From an uncultured Alphaproteobacteria bacterium (GTDB lineage: Bacteria; Pseudomonadota; Alphaproteobacteria; Micropepsales; Micropepsaceae): DNA of 64,000 bases. Below the pieces are notes generated by a model. That model did no database searches, was not told the DNA's origin, and saw nothing but the letters and a program-made list of their open reading frames with translations. The stretch covers positions 1 through 64,000 of the forward strand of contig CADEFU010000017.1 of assembly GCA_902826695.1 (NCBI GenBank). The letters are read 5' to 3'. The position numbers were made by a program, and so were the translations under genes. Shown piece after piece: positions 53,743 to 62,137 of this stretch; within the stretch, counting starts at the first letter, position 1; each line of letters opens with the position of its first letter.

Positions 53743-53967
53743 ATGGGGAACATCGAGAGCACCGCCGCCGCCCTGAACCTCGTCGCGCTTTACGCAGCGG
53801 CAGGGGTGATCTTCGCGATCCTCTTCCTGCTCTTCGGCATCACCCGCATCGACAACGGCGCAAAAGGCGCAGGCCTTGGTTTCCGCCTGCTCATCCTCCC
53901 CGGCCTCATCGCGCTCTGGCCGCTCATGCTGATCCGCTGGCTGTCCGGCGGACAACCTCACGGCTGA
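53743..53967 (+). CDS. Small membrane protein, first gene of Rieske operon
   Basis: 74 residues with two hydrophobic helices (about 8-30 and 48-68), separated by GITRIDNGAKGAGL. The ATG at 53743 (MGNIESTAAAL) follows TTCGGGC. No known family. Located 4 bases before the 38-residue gene. Confidence 0.6.
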   Translation: MGNIESTAAALNLVALYAAAGVIFAILFLLFGITRIDNGAKGAGLGFRLLILPGLIALWPLMLIRWLSGGQPHG

Positions 53968-53971
53968 TCAC

Positions 53972-54088
53972 ATGCGCCTCTGGCAACGCCGCACGCACCC
54001 TTGGATCTGGCTCATCGTCGCCGCAGCCGTGGCCTTCGTGCTGATCGCGCTCGTGCAAGATCAGCCCGGCCTCCTGAGCCTGAGATAG
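53972..54088 (+). CDS. 38-residue single-span membrane peptide
   Basis: ATG 53972 to TAG 54088 gives MRLWQRRTHPWIWLIVAAAV.. ending in GLLSLR. The basic N-terminus and one membrane helix (about 10-30) give an inside-N topology. It fills the gap between its neighbours exactly (4 bases on each side), in the same direction. This suggests a genuine small subunit. Confidence 0.6.
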   Translation: MRLWQRRTHPWIWLIVAAAVAFVLIALVQDQPGLLSLR

Positions 54089-54092
54089 AGCG

Positions 54093-55139
54093 ATGGCCGC
54101 GACCTACAAACCCGTCCTCTGGAACGCGCACAAGCGCATATACGACACGATACTGATCGCCGGGATCGTGGCCTATCTCGCGATCTTCATCGCCGTCGGC
54201 TACGCGACCGCCGACAGCGCCAACACCTCGCTCGAAATACTGACGATCAGCGCGCTCGGCGCCTGCGCGTTCTTCATGCTGCACATCGTGCTCGCCATCG
54301 GCCCGCTCGCGCGTCTCTCGCCGAAGTTCCTGCCGCTGCTCTACAACCGGCGCCACTTGGGTGTGGCCCTCTTCGTCGTCGCCGCGAGCCACGCCATCTT
54401 TGGTACGATCTGGTACCACGGCTATGGCGTGATCAATCCGATCGTCTCACTTTTCGTCTCGAACCCGCGCTACGACGCCATCGGCGCGTTTCCATTCGAA
54501 AGCCTCGGCGTCATCGCGCTCGTGATCCTGTTCCTCATGGCCGCGACCAGCCACGACTTCTGGCTGAACAACCTCTCGCCAGCTGTCTGGAAGACGCTGC
54601 ACATGCTGATCTACCCGGCCTATGGCAGCGTGGTTCTGCATGTGTTGCTCGGCGCCGCTAGCGGCCACGGCGGCAGTCCGCTCTACGTCTGGGCGGTCGC
54701 CGCGGGCTTTGCGATCATCGTCGGCCTGCACATCACGGCGGGCATCGCGCAAAGCGGCCGCGACGCCGCCACACGACGAAACCTTGATGGCGACTGGATC
54801 GACGCGGGCACGGTCGCCGACATCCCGGAAAAGCGCGCCCGCCGCATCACGACGCCGTCGGGCCACCAAATCGCGATCTTCAAATATGACGGCAAAGTCG
54901 CCGCGATCTCGAACGTCTGCGCCCACCAGATGGGCCCACTCGCCGAAGGCTGCATCAAGGACGGCCTCGTCACCTGCCCGTGGCACGGCTGGCAGTACGA
55001 TCCCGCAACGGGCCGCTCGCCCGCGCCCTACACCGAAAAAGTGGAAACCTTCGCCGTGCGCGTGAAAGACGGTCGCGTCTTCGTCGCCGCAAAACCGAAC
55101 CCGAAAGGCGCGGCCGCAACCCCGGCCGCGATCGGCTAA
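54093..55139 (+). CDS. Rieske iron-sulfur protein fused to ferric-reductase-like membrane domain
   Basis: 348 residues. About six membrane helices (about 20-225) with a histidine pattern (NRRHLGVALFVVAASHAIFG, KTLHMLIYPAYGSVVLHVLL) like ferric reductase/MsrQ-type heme b proteins. A C-terminal Rieske domain follows with Cys276-x-His278 (CAHQMGP) and Cys295-x2-His298 (CPWHGW). It probably transfers electrons between a membrane heme and a 2Fe-2S centre. The partner is unknown. Confidence 0.85.
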   Translation: MAATYKPVLWNAHKRIYDTILIAGIVAYLAIFIAVGYATADSANTSLEILTISALGACAFFMLHIVLAIGPLARLSPKFLPLLYNRRHLGVALFVVAASHAIFGTIWYHGYGVINPIVSLFVSNPRYDAIGAFPFESLGVIALVILFLMAATSHDFWLNNLSPAVWKTLHMLIYPAYGSVVLHVLLGAASGHGGSPLYVWAVAAGFAIIVGLHITAGIAQSGRDAATRRNLDGDWIDAGTVADIPEKRARRITTPSGHQIAIFKYDGKVAAISNVCAHQMGPLAEGCIKDGLVTCPWHGWQYDPATGRSPAPYTEKVETFAVRVKDGRVFVAAKPNPKGAAATPAAIG

Positions 55140-55142
55140 ACC

Positions 55143-55886
55143 ATGGCGGACAACAACGACAATTTCTACGTCGGCTACTTGGCCCTCCCGAAGGGGCTTC
55201 GCGGCACCATCGCGGCCCTCGTCATCGTCCTCGTCGCACTCATCGCGTTCGACGCCTGGCTCGTGGCAACGCTTCAACCCGAAGCGGGCGACGGGCACTG
55301 GGCCGACACGCCAAGCGAATTCGTCGGCACGCTGACGCGCGATCCCTACCCGATGCTGCGCGTCGACAAGGGCGGCGTGACAAAAACCTACGTGATCGTC
55401 TCCGACGAAAAGCGCGGCGCAGAGACGGCCCTCGCAAAATTCCCTGACGGCGCCTCAATCAAACTTACAGGATTTGAGGTCGAACGCGCCGCCGTCGGCA
55501 TGATCCAGCTCGCAGCAACCGAAATGACCGTAGCCGACGCCCCGTCCGTCGCCGACGCGCCTCGCGAGATCCATGGCCGCGTCACGGTGACGGGCGAAAT
55601 CGTCGATTCCAAATGTTGGCTGGGCGTCATGCGCCCCGGCGACGGCCATATCCACAAAGCCTGCGCCAGCGTCTGCATCCTGGGCGGCATACCCCCGATG
55701 TTCGTGACCCGCACCGGGGGCGCCCCATCCGTGATGCTGCTGACCCTGGCCGACGGCCGCGCCGTGCCGCCGGAGCGCATCGTCGAATACGCCGCTGATT
55801 CCGTTCAACTGTCGGGAATCGTGGAAAAGCGGGGCGATCTCACTGTCTTTAAGGCCGATCTCGACAGCCTCAGACGCACCGAATAA
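55143..55886 (+). CDS. Membrane-anchored protein with conserved cysteine motif
   Basis: 247 residues. One membrane helix (about 22-42), then an extracytoplasmic part with two OB-like strands-rich segments. The motif DSKCWLGVMRPG..HKACASVCILGGIPP (about 155-185) has three cysteines and a histidine and is conserved in related uncharacterised proteins. It might bind metal. 3 bases after the Rieske gene. Confidence 0.7.
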   Translation: MADNNDNFYVGYLALPKGLRGTIAALVIVLVALIAFDAWLVATLQPEAGDGHWADTPSEFVGTLTRDPYPMLRVDKGGVTKTYVIVSDEKRGAETALAKFPDGASIKLTGFEVERAAVGMIQLAATEMTVADAPSVADAPREIHGRVTVTGEIVDSKCWLGVMRPGDGHIHKACASVCILGGIPPMFVTRTGGAPSVMLLTLADGRAVPPERIVEYAADSVQLSGIVEKRGDLTVFKADLDSLRRTE

Positions 55887-55896
55887 AACGCACCCC

Positions 55897-56217
55897 ATGG
55901 TGCGTCATTTTCTTTCTCTCCTAGTCATGGGGCTCGCGCTCGCGGCCTGCGGCGATTCCGGCAAGCCGAAGCAATCGGCTGGCGACTCAAAGCCCGTTCG
56001 AATGGCCTGCCGCACGATCGACGAGGCCGCAATGAAGGCGCAGGACGTCACGCGCAAACTCGCCGAAGGCCGCAAAGCCGGCACGCTCACCCAAGACGAA
56101 TACATCGCCTACACCAATGCGGTGAGCGACGGTTTGAGCGCCTGGGCCGAACGCCAAGACCTTCGCGCCTATTGCGCCGCGCTTCAACGCGTCGTGACCG
56201 ACGCCAGCCTGCAATAG
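55897..56217 (+). CDS. Small lipoprotein of unknown function
   Basis: 106 residues. Lipobox LAAC at Cys18 after a hydrophobic signal (MVRHFLSLLVMGLALAAC). The mature helical domain is rich in charged residues. Lies 10 bases after the preceding gene, so it likely belongs to the same operon. Family not recognised. Confidence 0.7.
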   Translation: MVRHFLSLLVMGLALAACGDSGKPKQSAGDSKPVRMACRTIDEAAMKAQDVTRKLAEGRKAGTLTQDEYIAYTNAVSDGLSAWAERQDLRAYCAALQRVVTDASLQ

Positions 56218-56294
56218 GATTTGACGTCAGTTTGCGGAGTGCCGCGAATGCCGCGAGCGCCCATGTTGGTTCCTCCCAATCAGGCACCAGCCCT

Positions 56295-56557
56295 ATGTCA
56301 TTCCGCATCACCGGCCTGGACGCCGCGCCGTTCGCCCACCTCTTCGGCTTGAGCGACGACGCGCTCGCCGGCCACAACGCCAAGCGCTACGTCGCCGACA
56401 CGAAGCCGGGATTCCCCTGCCGCATCACGCTTGAAGACGCCGAACCGGGTGAAACGCTGCTGCTCGTCCCGCACGCGAAAGCGCCAGCTACCTCCACGCC
56501 CACTTCGCCCGCCGCGGCTGCTACGCGGCTTTGATCGAACGTAGCCCTACTACCTGA
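56295..56557 (+). pseudogene. DUF1203 gene with internal deletion and frameshift
   Basis: The first 55 codons (MSFRITGLDAAPFAHLFGLS.. to ETLLLVPH) match the N-terminus of DUF1203 proteins, usually about 150 residues. The matching C-terminus, ESASYLHAHFARRGCYAAL, occurs immediately downstream but in another frame. About 80-90 central codons are missing. The open frame stops at 56534 and the displaced C-terminal frame ends with TGA at 56555-56557. Confidence 0.75.
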
Positions 56558-57353
56558 AGTGTTCTTCCATCCACGCCGCGCCGAAAGCCACGAAGTCGGC
56601 CGCGTCGATCAGCTCGCTCGCGGCAAGGCCGACGCGCCCATGTCGCGCTTTGCCCGCCAACAGATAGGCATTGGTGATGAGCGTGAAGTAATCGTCGTCC
56701 CAATCGGCGATCCCTTCCGCATCGTCCAAGCAATCGATCCAAACGTGACGCGCTCCGCCCTCGCCCGCGATCAGATAGTCCCACCGCGTCCGCCGCTTGC
56801 TCGCAACACGCGCGACGTACTCCGCATAGTGCAGCACCGTCACCGTGTTTGGATCCGCCCCAAGCCGCAACACCTTCCCGCCGCGCGCACACAGTGTCTC
56901 GAGCGGCGACCCCGGCCCGTAATAGTCGTTCCACGGCTGATCGCTGAGCAGAGCTTGCGCATCGCGCCCGCGCGCCGCAAATCGCCCACTCGGATTGGGG
57001 CTCAGCAAAGTGCCCGCGCGCAACCGGAACACTTCCGCAAACCACCCGACCTCCGGCAACACGGAAGCCGTTTGCGCATCGAACGGCGGCGTGCCCGCAA
57101 GCAGCTTCGCACGCTCCTCAACCGGCCGCTGGTTCACCCAGTCATACGCATAGTCCGAGCCTAAGATCATCACGAGCGTGCCCGACGGTCCGACGGCCGC
57201 CTCCAGCGCATCAAGCAGCATCTCCGGTCCGCCGTCGCCGACCTGGCTACGCGCCAAACCCAGCTTGCGCAGTGACGCATGCACCATCACGCGGTCACCC
57301 GCCTGAACGCCAAGCGCCGTCAAATCCCTGCAAAGGCTCTCACGATCCAACAT
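56550..57353 (-). CDS. Aminoglycoside N(3)-acetyltransferase-like protein
   Basis: 267 residues, AAC(3) family: DRVMVHASLRKLG (acetyl-CoA region), GTLVMILGSDYAYDW, the family's conserved ALLSDQPWNDYYGPGSPLETLC and VLRLGADPNTVTVLHYAEYVA. Enzymes of the family acetylate aminoglycosides at N3. Chromosomal members may have other amine substrates, so resistance is only possible. Third gene behind ada, joined by TGATG. Its 3' end runs over the DUF1203 remnant. Confidence 0.85.
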   Translation of the reverse strand: MLDRESLCRDLTALGVQAGDRVMVHASLRKLGLARSQVGDGGPEMLLDALEAAVGPSGTLVMILGSDYAYDWVNQRPVEERAKLLAGTPPFDAQTASVLPEVGWFAEVFRLRAGTLLSPNPSGRFAARGRDAQALLSDQPWNDYYGPGSPLETLCARGGKVLRLGADPNTVTVLHYAEYVARVASKRRTRWDYLIAGEGGARHVWIDCLDDAEGIADWDDDYFTLITNAYLLAGKARHGRVGLAASELIDAADFVAFGAAWMEEHFR

Positions 57354-58093
57354 CACACCGCATCATGGAAGATAACACCAAGCGTCATCCGGCTCCCGCG
57401 CCGGATCGTGCTCACCCCATGACGCATCGCAACCCGCGAAAAGCCCTTCGCTGATGCCACCGGCCGGTGATTGACCGCAAAGACAACCATGTCGCCTTGG
57501 CCGAGCGATACCACCTCGGCGCGCGTCTGCTTGCGCGGCGCGGTCTCCGTCAGCACGAATTCGCCACCGTCGAAGTCCGCGCCCGGCGCATTCAACAGCA
57601 CCGCCGCCTGCAAAGGGAACTGCACGCCGCCGTAGAGATCCTGATGCAGACGGTTGTAGTCACCGGCCCCATACTTGAGCAGCAACGGCGTCGGCCGCCT
57701 CTGCCCGCTCGCGTGACAGTGCTTCAGAAACGCATCCAACGACGCCGGATAGCGCTCGTCGCGCCCCAGCGCGTCCGCCCACGCATTGGCAACCGGCGCC
57801 AGCCGCGCATAGAGCACATGCCGCAGCGCCTCAACCGGCTGCGGCATCGGATAGGCAAAATACTGATACTCGCCCTGCCCGAACCCGTGGCGTGCCATCA
57901 CAACACGGCTCCGGAACATAGCCTCATGCTCATAGAGCGTCCGCATCTCCGCACACTCAGGAGCCGTCATCACGCCCGGCACGACGGCAAACCCGCGCGC
58001 GTGTAACGCCTCGACGATCGGCGCCCAATCAATCCGATCAAGCCGCGCCGCGGGTTCGACCGCACGCTCCGCCACTTTGCGGACCGCGCTCAT
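57353..58093 (-). CDS. 2-oxoglutarate/Fe(II) oxygenase (Oxygenase-NA family)
   Basis: 246 residues. The double-stranded beta-helix carries the iron triad HQD (NRLHQDLYGG, about 152-154) and a distal His in MRHGVST, with Arg for 2-oxoglutarate. The phrase FDGGEFVLTE..Q.RAEVV.L.QGD is diagnostic of this family (PF09859), which typically follows ada and is thought to repair alkylated DNA like AlkB. ATGA overlap with the ada stop. Confidence 0.9.
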   Translation of the reverse strand: MSAVRKVAERAVEPAARLDRIDWAPIVEALHARGFAVVPGVMTAPECAEMRTLYEHEAMFRSRVVMARHGFGQGEYQYFAYPMPQPVEALRHVLYARLAPVANAWADALGRDERYPASLDAFLKHCHASGQRRPTPLLLKYGAGDYNRLHQDLYGGVQFPLQAAVLLNAPGADFDGGEFVLTETAPRKQTRAEVVSLGQGDMVVFAVNHRPVASAKGFSRVAMRHGVSTIRRGSRMTLGVIFHDAV

Positions 58094-59157
58094 TCGGCCG
58101 CTTCCTTCGCGAGCAACGCCTTCTTGCGTTTGACCCCAAACGCGTACCCGCCGATCCCGCCGCCGCTCGCCACCACGCGATGACACGGAATAGCGACCGC
58201 AATCTTGTTGGCGCCGCAAGCATTCGCGACCGCACGATGCGCCGAAGGCTCGCCGATCGCCTTCGCGATCGCGCCATAGCTGCGCGTTTCGCCCGCCGGA
58301 ATTTTCCGCAGCGCCTGCCACACCCGCTCCTGAAAAGCGGTCCCGCGAATATCGAGCGGCAAATCGAGCGCACCCGTCGGCTCCTCGACCAGATCGACCA
58401 CCCGCTTAACCGAAGCAGACAGCTCGCCGTCGGCCTCGATCAGCTTCGCCTTCGGGAAGCGCGCCTGCACCGCATCGCGCGCCGCCTTCGCGCCGTCGCC
58501 GAACGCGAGCGCACAAAGTCCCCGCTCGCTCATCGCGATGCCGACGAACCCCAGCGAACACCGCGCCACCGACGCCTTAAGCACCAGCGCCGCCCCGCCC
58601 GACTTCACGTCGCGCGGTCGCGCGCCAAGCCGCCGGCTCGCCTCATAAGCGCGGCTCGACGCGTTGAACCCGGCGTCGTAGAGCGCCGCCGTCACCGTCT
58701 CGCCACCCTTCAACCGGTCGCGAAACTTCTCGACCCGTTTGGCGAGCGCGTACTGCTTCGGCGAGAGGCCCGTCGCCTGCTTGAAGAGCTTGTGAAACCG
58801 CCCCTCGCTGAACCCCGCCGCCTTGGCGAGCGACGCCACGCTCGGCACATGCTCGTCACGCTCGAGCTTGCGGCAAGCCTCCGTCACGACCTTGGCGATC
58901 CGCACGCCCTGTGCCGGCTCATCCGGCTTGCACCGCAGACATGCGCGATAGCCGGCCTTCCGCGCGTCACCGATCGTCTCGAAGAACTCGACGTTCTCCC
59001 GCTTCGGCGGCCGCGCCGGACACCCGGGCCTGCAGTAGATCCCGGTCGTCTTCACCGCGATGATGAAGTGCCCCTCAGCCGCCGCGTCGCGCGTCTCAAA
59101 CGCGCGATACCGCGCCGCGTCGGTGGCATAGGTCTTGGTTCCGTTCATAAGCAACAT
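58090..59157 (-). CDS. ada: Ada: methylphosphotriester/O6-methylguanine-DNA methyltransferase and regulator
   Basis: 355 residues. N-terminal zinc domain with Cys42, Cys46, Cys73 and Cys76 (YCRPGCP, CLRCKPD). The methyl-acceptor is one of these cysteines. AraC-type HTH (about 90-180) and a C-terminal methyltransferase with PCHRVV active-site cysteine (about 322) follow. On methylation it activates the alkylation-response genes, here probably its own operon. GAGGA stands 8 bases before ATG 59157. ATG 59148 is the alternative. Confidence 0.95.
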   Translation of the reverse strand: MLLMNGTKTYATDAARYRAFETRDAAAEGHFIIAVKTTGIYCRPGCPARPPKRENVEFFETIGDARKAGYRACLRCKPDEPAQGVRIAKVVTEACRKLERDEHVPSVASLAKAAGFSEGRFHKLFKQATGLSPKQYALAKRVEKFRDRLKGGETVTAALYDAGFNASSRAYEASRRLGARPRDVKSGGAALVLKASVARCSLGFVGIAMSERGLCALAFGDGAKAARDAVQARFPKAKLIEADGELSASVKRVVDLVEEPTGALDLPLDIRGTAFQERVWQALRKIPAGETRSYGAIAKAIGEPSAHRAVANACGANKIAVAIPCHRVVASGGGIGGYAFGVKRKKALLAKEAAE

Positions 59158-59225
59158 CTGATGCGTCCTCGTTCATAGACGCAAGATGATGGTTTGAGCC
59201 CCCGCTCACACCCCGGTTTCTGCCC

Positions 59226-59813
59226 TCAAACCTCCCGGTCGAACCCGTCCCGAAGGCGCTCCAGCTTTACGAGCGTTTCCTTGCGCTGGCCCCAGTAAAC
59301 GATTGCACCGGCCAAAACGACCGCGAGCCAAAGCAGCGCCACGCCCACGGCAATCAGCAGCCCCCGTGTATCCGACGCATCAAGTGAGCTACCCCAAACA
59401 CGCGCAGCCGCAATTGCGGCAAGGAACACAAGCCCGAGACAAACCGTCCACATCGTCGCAACGGCAAGCCGCACACCGACACGCGCATTCGCCACCGCAA
59501 GGTTCAGCGCATCGTGCACCGAAGCGCCCGCACCTTGCGCCCCACCCGATCGCGCCCAAAACGTGAGTGCTGCAGCCGCCCCGGTGAAGACGATCGTGGC
59601 CGTCCCAAACAGAAACGAGAAGGCACCGCCGCGCGCGAGAAGCCAAATGCCGATGCCGAAACCAAGAAGCGTCATGATCCCGTCACCGACGACAAAAGCG
59701 CGCGAAACCCAACGCCAACGGCGCATCCGCTCAAGTTCCGCCACGGCTGGCGCCGCCTTCTCCGGCAGCTCGCGCCAAAGAGCTTCAAGCTCGTTCCAAT
59801 CGGTTCCGCTCAT
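59226..59813 (-). CDS. Membrane protein paired with ECF sigma factor (putative anti-sigma)
   Basis: 195 residues. Short cytoplasmic N-terminal helix (about 1-35), then four membrane helices. It lacks the zinc HxxxCxxC anti-sigma motif. Stop-start overlap of 4 bases with the sigma gene is the usual place for an anti-sigma factor. It may instead be an unrelated sensor component. Confidence 0.65.
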   Translation of the reverse strand: MSGTDWNELEALWRELPEKAAPAVAELERMRRWRWVSRAFVVGDGIMTLLGFGIGIWLLARGGAFSFLFGTATIVFTGAAAALTFWARSGGAQGAGASVHDALNLAVANARVGVRLAVATMWTVCLGLVFLAAIAAARVWGSSLDASDTRGLLIAVGVALLWLAVVLAGAIVYWGQRKETLVKLERLRDGFDREV

Positions 59814-60301
59814 GTGACCGATCCTTTCAACATCTCTTTCAACTGTTCCTTAGCCCGGTGCAGCCTGACCGATGCCGCCGAGACGCCGATACCCAAAACC
59901 TCGGCGGCTTCCTCCGGCGTAAATCCTTCCAGCGCGAGCGTGGCCGCGACCTTCAAACTCACCGGCAGCCGCTGCACGGCAGCTTCAAGCTTCAAGCGCA
60001 AGTCGTTACGCGCAGCATGTTCTTCAGGCGTGCTGCCGAGCGCAGGCAGAGCGACATCGAGTTCGACCGCACGTGGCTCACGGGCCTCCCGGGCGACATG
60101 GCTGATCGACCGGTTGTGCGCGACCCGCGCGACGAACGTCTTCACCGACGCCTCTCCGCGAAAGCGCGGCAGCGCCTGCCACAGCGCCAGGTGAATGTCC
60201 TGCGCCAGCTCCTCGGCGCGCGCACCGTTCGCCTCGTACGAACGCGCGATGCGGCGGATCAAGGGTCCGTGTGTGCGCGCGATCTCGTCATAGCTCGTCA
60301 T
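59810..60301 (-). CDS. ECF sigma-70 family RNA polymerase sigma factor
   Basis: 163 residues. Region 2 (HGPLIRRIARSYEANGARAEELAQDIHLALWQALPRFRGEASVKTFVARVAHN) and region 4 (LEAAVQRLPVSLKVAATLALEGFTPEEAAEVLGIGVSAASVRLHRAKEQLKEML) are complete. ATG 60301 shares a base with the TGA of the ABC permease gene, so the sigma factor is translated with the exporter. Confidence 0.9.
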   Translation of the reverse strand: MTSYDEIARTHGPLIRRIARSYEANGARAEELAQDIHLALWQALPRFRGEASVKTFVARVAHNRSISHVAREAREPRAVELDVALPALGSTPEEHAARNDLRLKLEAAVQRLPVSLKVAATLALEGFTPEEAAEVLGIGVSAASVRLHRAKEQLKEMLKGSVT

Positions 60302-61407
60302 CAGCGCGACAATATCGCTTCGCTCCGAAGCCGGAAGGCGCAAACGGCAAGCACGGTGAACGTGAGCGCAAGCTCAAGCGCGGCCACCGTCGCAAACGGC
60401 GCGGTCGGCGTTGTTGACTTGAGCAACGGCCCCGAAAGCGCCGCCAACTCCCACCCCAGCGGCCACAAGCCGGCTTGCGCCAAACGCTCGCCCGTCATGA
60501 CAAAGCCAAGCACCGCCGGCGCAAACGACATCAGCATCAGATAGCTCTGCGCATCCTTGAAGTTCTTCGACCACAACCCGACCGCAATCTGCAGCGCCGT
60601 CACAAGCAACGTCAGCGGCACAAGATAGAGTGTCACCATCAACCCAGCCTCCAGTCCGGTTTCGAGCCGGATACCCAGCTCCGCCAGCGCCGAGTACTGC
60701 AGCAACACCAGCCCGCCGATCACACACGCCGCCGTCCCCAGCACGCCGAGCAAAGCCGCTGCAAGCCACTTGCCCACGACGATGCTGAAGGCTCCGACCG
60801 GATGCACGAGCAACGGCTCAAGCGACCGCCGCTCGCGCTCGCCCGCCGTCATGTCGGCGGCAGCCGCCACCGCAACGAAGAACGGTGCCATCACGAACAA
60901 GATAATGAGCACCCGCGCGATGACATCGGCCTGGCGCGAAAAGCTGTTCGTCGTCTGCGTGTCGATACTGAGCGGGCTCGTCAGCGACATCGAGACGCCG
61001 CGCGCCAGCAACCTCTGGCCGCCCAACGTCGATGAAAACTGCGCAAGCGTGCTCTCGACCTTGCGGATGGTGGATGACAGCGCCGTTAAGTCACCCCGCA
61101 CATGCACCCGCACGCTCTTGCCCTCTGCAAGCCGCGCCTCCAAGTCGGCCGGCACGTTGACGCAAATCGACGCCTTAGGATCGAACGAGAGCCCCGCAGC
61201 GGTCAGCTGTCCCGCCAGCAATGCGGACTCGGCGTCGCAAAACTTGATCGGCGCGTACTTGCCCTCGCTCGTCTGCGCCGCAAGCATGTTCACCGTCAGC
61301 AACACGGCCACCGGTCCGAACGCGACATAAGCGAGCCCTGAAAAGAGCGCCCGCCGGTCGCGCAGCAGATCGACAAACTCTTTCAAGAAGATAGTGAGCG
61401 CGTTCAT
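60301..61407 (-). CDS. ABC exporter permease (NatB/ABC-2 type)
   Basis: 368 residues. N-terminal helix, a large extracytoplasmic domain (about 50-165) with LLARGVSMSLTSPL, then five membrane helices. The set resembles NatB sodium/antibiotic-efflux permeases. GERERRSLEPLLVHPVG is the ABC-2 signature loop. Overlaps the ATPase gene by 4 bases. Confidence 0.88.
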   Translation of the reverse strand: MNALTIFLKEFVDLLRDRRALFSGLAYVAFGPVAVLLTVNMLAAQTSEGKYAPIKFCDAESALLAGQLTAAGLSFDPKASICVNVPADLEARLAEGKSVRVHVRGDLTALSSTIRKVESTLAQFSSTLGGQRLLARGVSMSLTSPLSIDTQTTNSFSRQADVIARVLIILFVMAPFFVAVAAAADMTAGERERRSLEPLLVHPVGAFSIVVGKWLAAALLGVLGTAACVIGGLVLLQYSALAELGIRLETGLEAGLMVTLYLVPLTLLVTALQIAVGLWSKNFKDAQSYLMLMSFAPAVLGFVMTGERLAQAGLWPLGWELAALSGPLLKSTTPTAPFATVAALELALTFTVLAVCAFRLRSEAILSR

Positions 61408-62126
61408 GCCGCAAATCCCGTGAGTTTGAGAAACGCTGCTTCAAGGTCGCCACCGCCGCCCCGGGCAATGATCTCACCGGGCGTTCCCTCCGCGACCAAG
61501 CGTCCGGCATCGATCACGATCAGACGGTCGGAAAGCTCCATCACTTCGGCCATTGCATGGCTGGACATCAGGATGCACACGCCGTCGGCCCTCAGCCGCT
61601 TCAGCAACTCGCGCAGCACGCGCACCGAGAACACATCAAGCCCGCGCGTCGGCTCGTCGAGTACCAGATTGCGCGGCCCATGCACGATCGTCCGCGCCAG
61701 CGCCGTCTTCATGCGTTGCCCGTGGCTCAACCCCGCCGCAAAGCGATTGCGAATGTCGGCAAGCCCCAGCGCATCGATCGCATTCTCGACCGCGCCCGAC
61801 AGTCTGCGCCCGCTCAACCCGTAAAGTTGTCCGGCAAAGCGCACATGCTCGACCACCGTCAAACGGGGATAGAGCCCGAATTCGTCGTGCAGCATCCCAA
61901 GCCGCGACAGCGCTTTGACGCGCGAGCGGGCGACATCGGCGCCGTCGATCGCAACATGCCCATGATCGGGCTTGATCAACCCGCCGATCATGCGGAGCGT
62001 CGTCGTCTTCCCCGACCCGTTACCGCCCAGAAGCGTCGTGATCGCCCCGTCTTGTGACGCAAACGAGAATCCGTCCACCGCCGTCACCGCGCCGAACCGT
62101 TTCCGCAAACCTTCGCCCGAAATCAT
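61404..62126 (-). CDS. ABC exporter ATPase (NatA-like)
   Basis: 240 residues. Walker A GGNGSGKTT (about 34-42), Q-loop, signature LSHGQRMKTALA (unusual H in LSGGQ), Walker B NLVLDEP and H-switch SSHAM. Couples ATP hydrolysis to the permease. GAGGGGGT precedes ATG 62126. First gene of the exporter-sigma operon. Confidence 0.92.
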   Translation of the reverse strand: MISGEGLRKRFGAVTAVDGFSFASQDGAITTLLGGNGSGKTTTLRMIGGLIKPDHGHVAIDGADVARSRVKALSRLGMLHDEFGLYPRLTVVEHVRFAGQLYGLSGRRLSGAVENAIDALGLADIRNRFAAGLSHGQRMKTALARTIVHGPRNLVLDEPTRGLDVFSVRVLRELLKRLRADGVCILMSSHAMAEVMELSDRLIVIDAGRLVAEGTPGEIIARGGGGDLEAAFLKLTGFAA

Positions 62127-62137
62127 GGCAACCCCCT

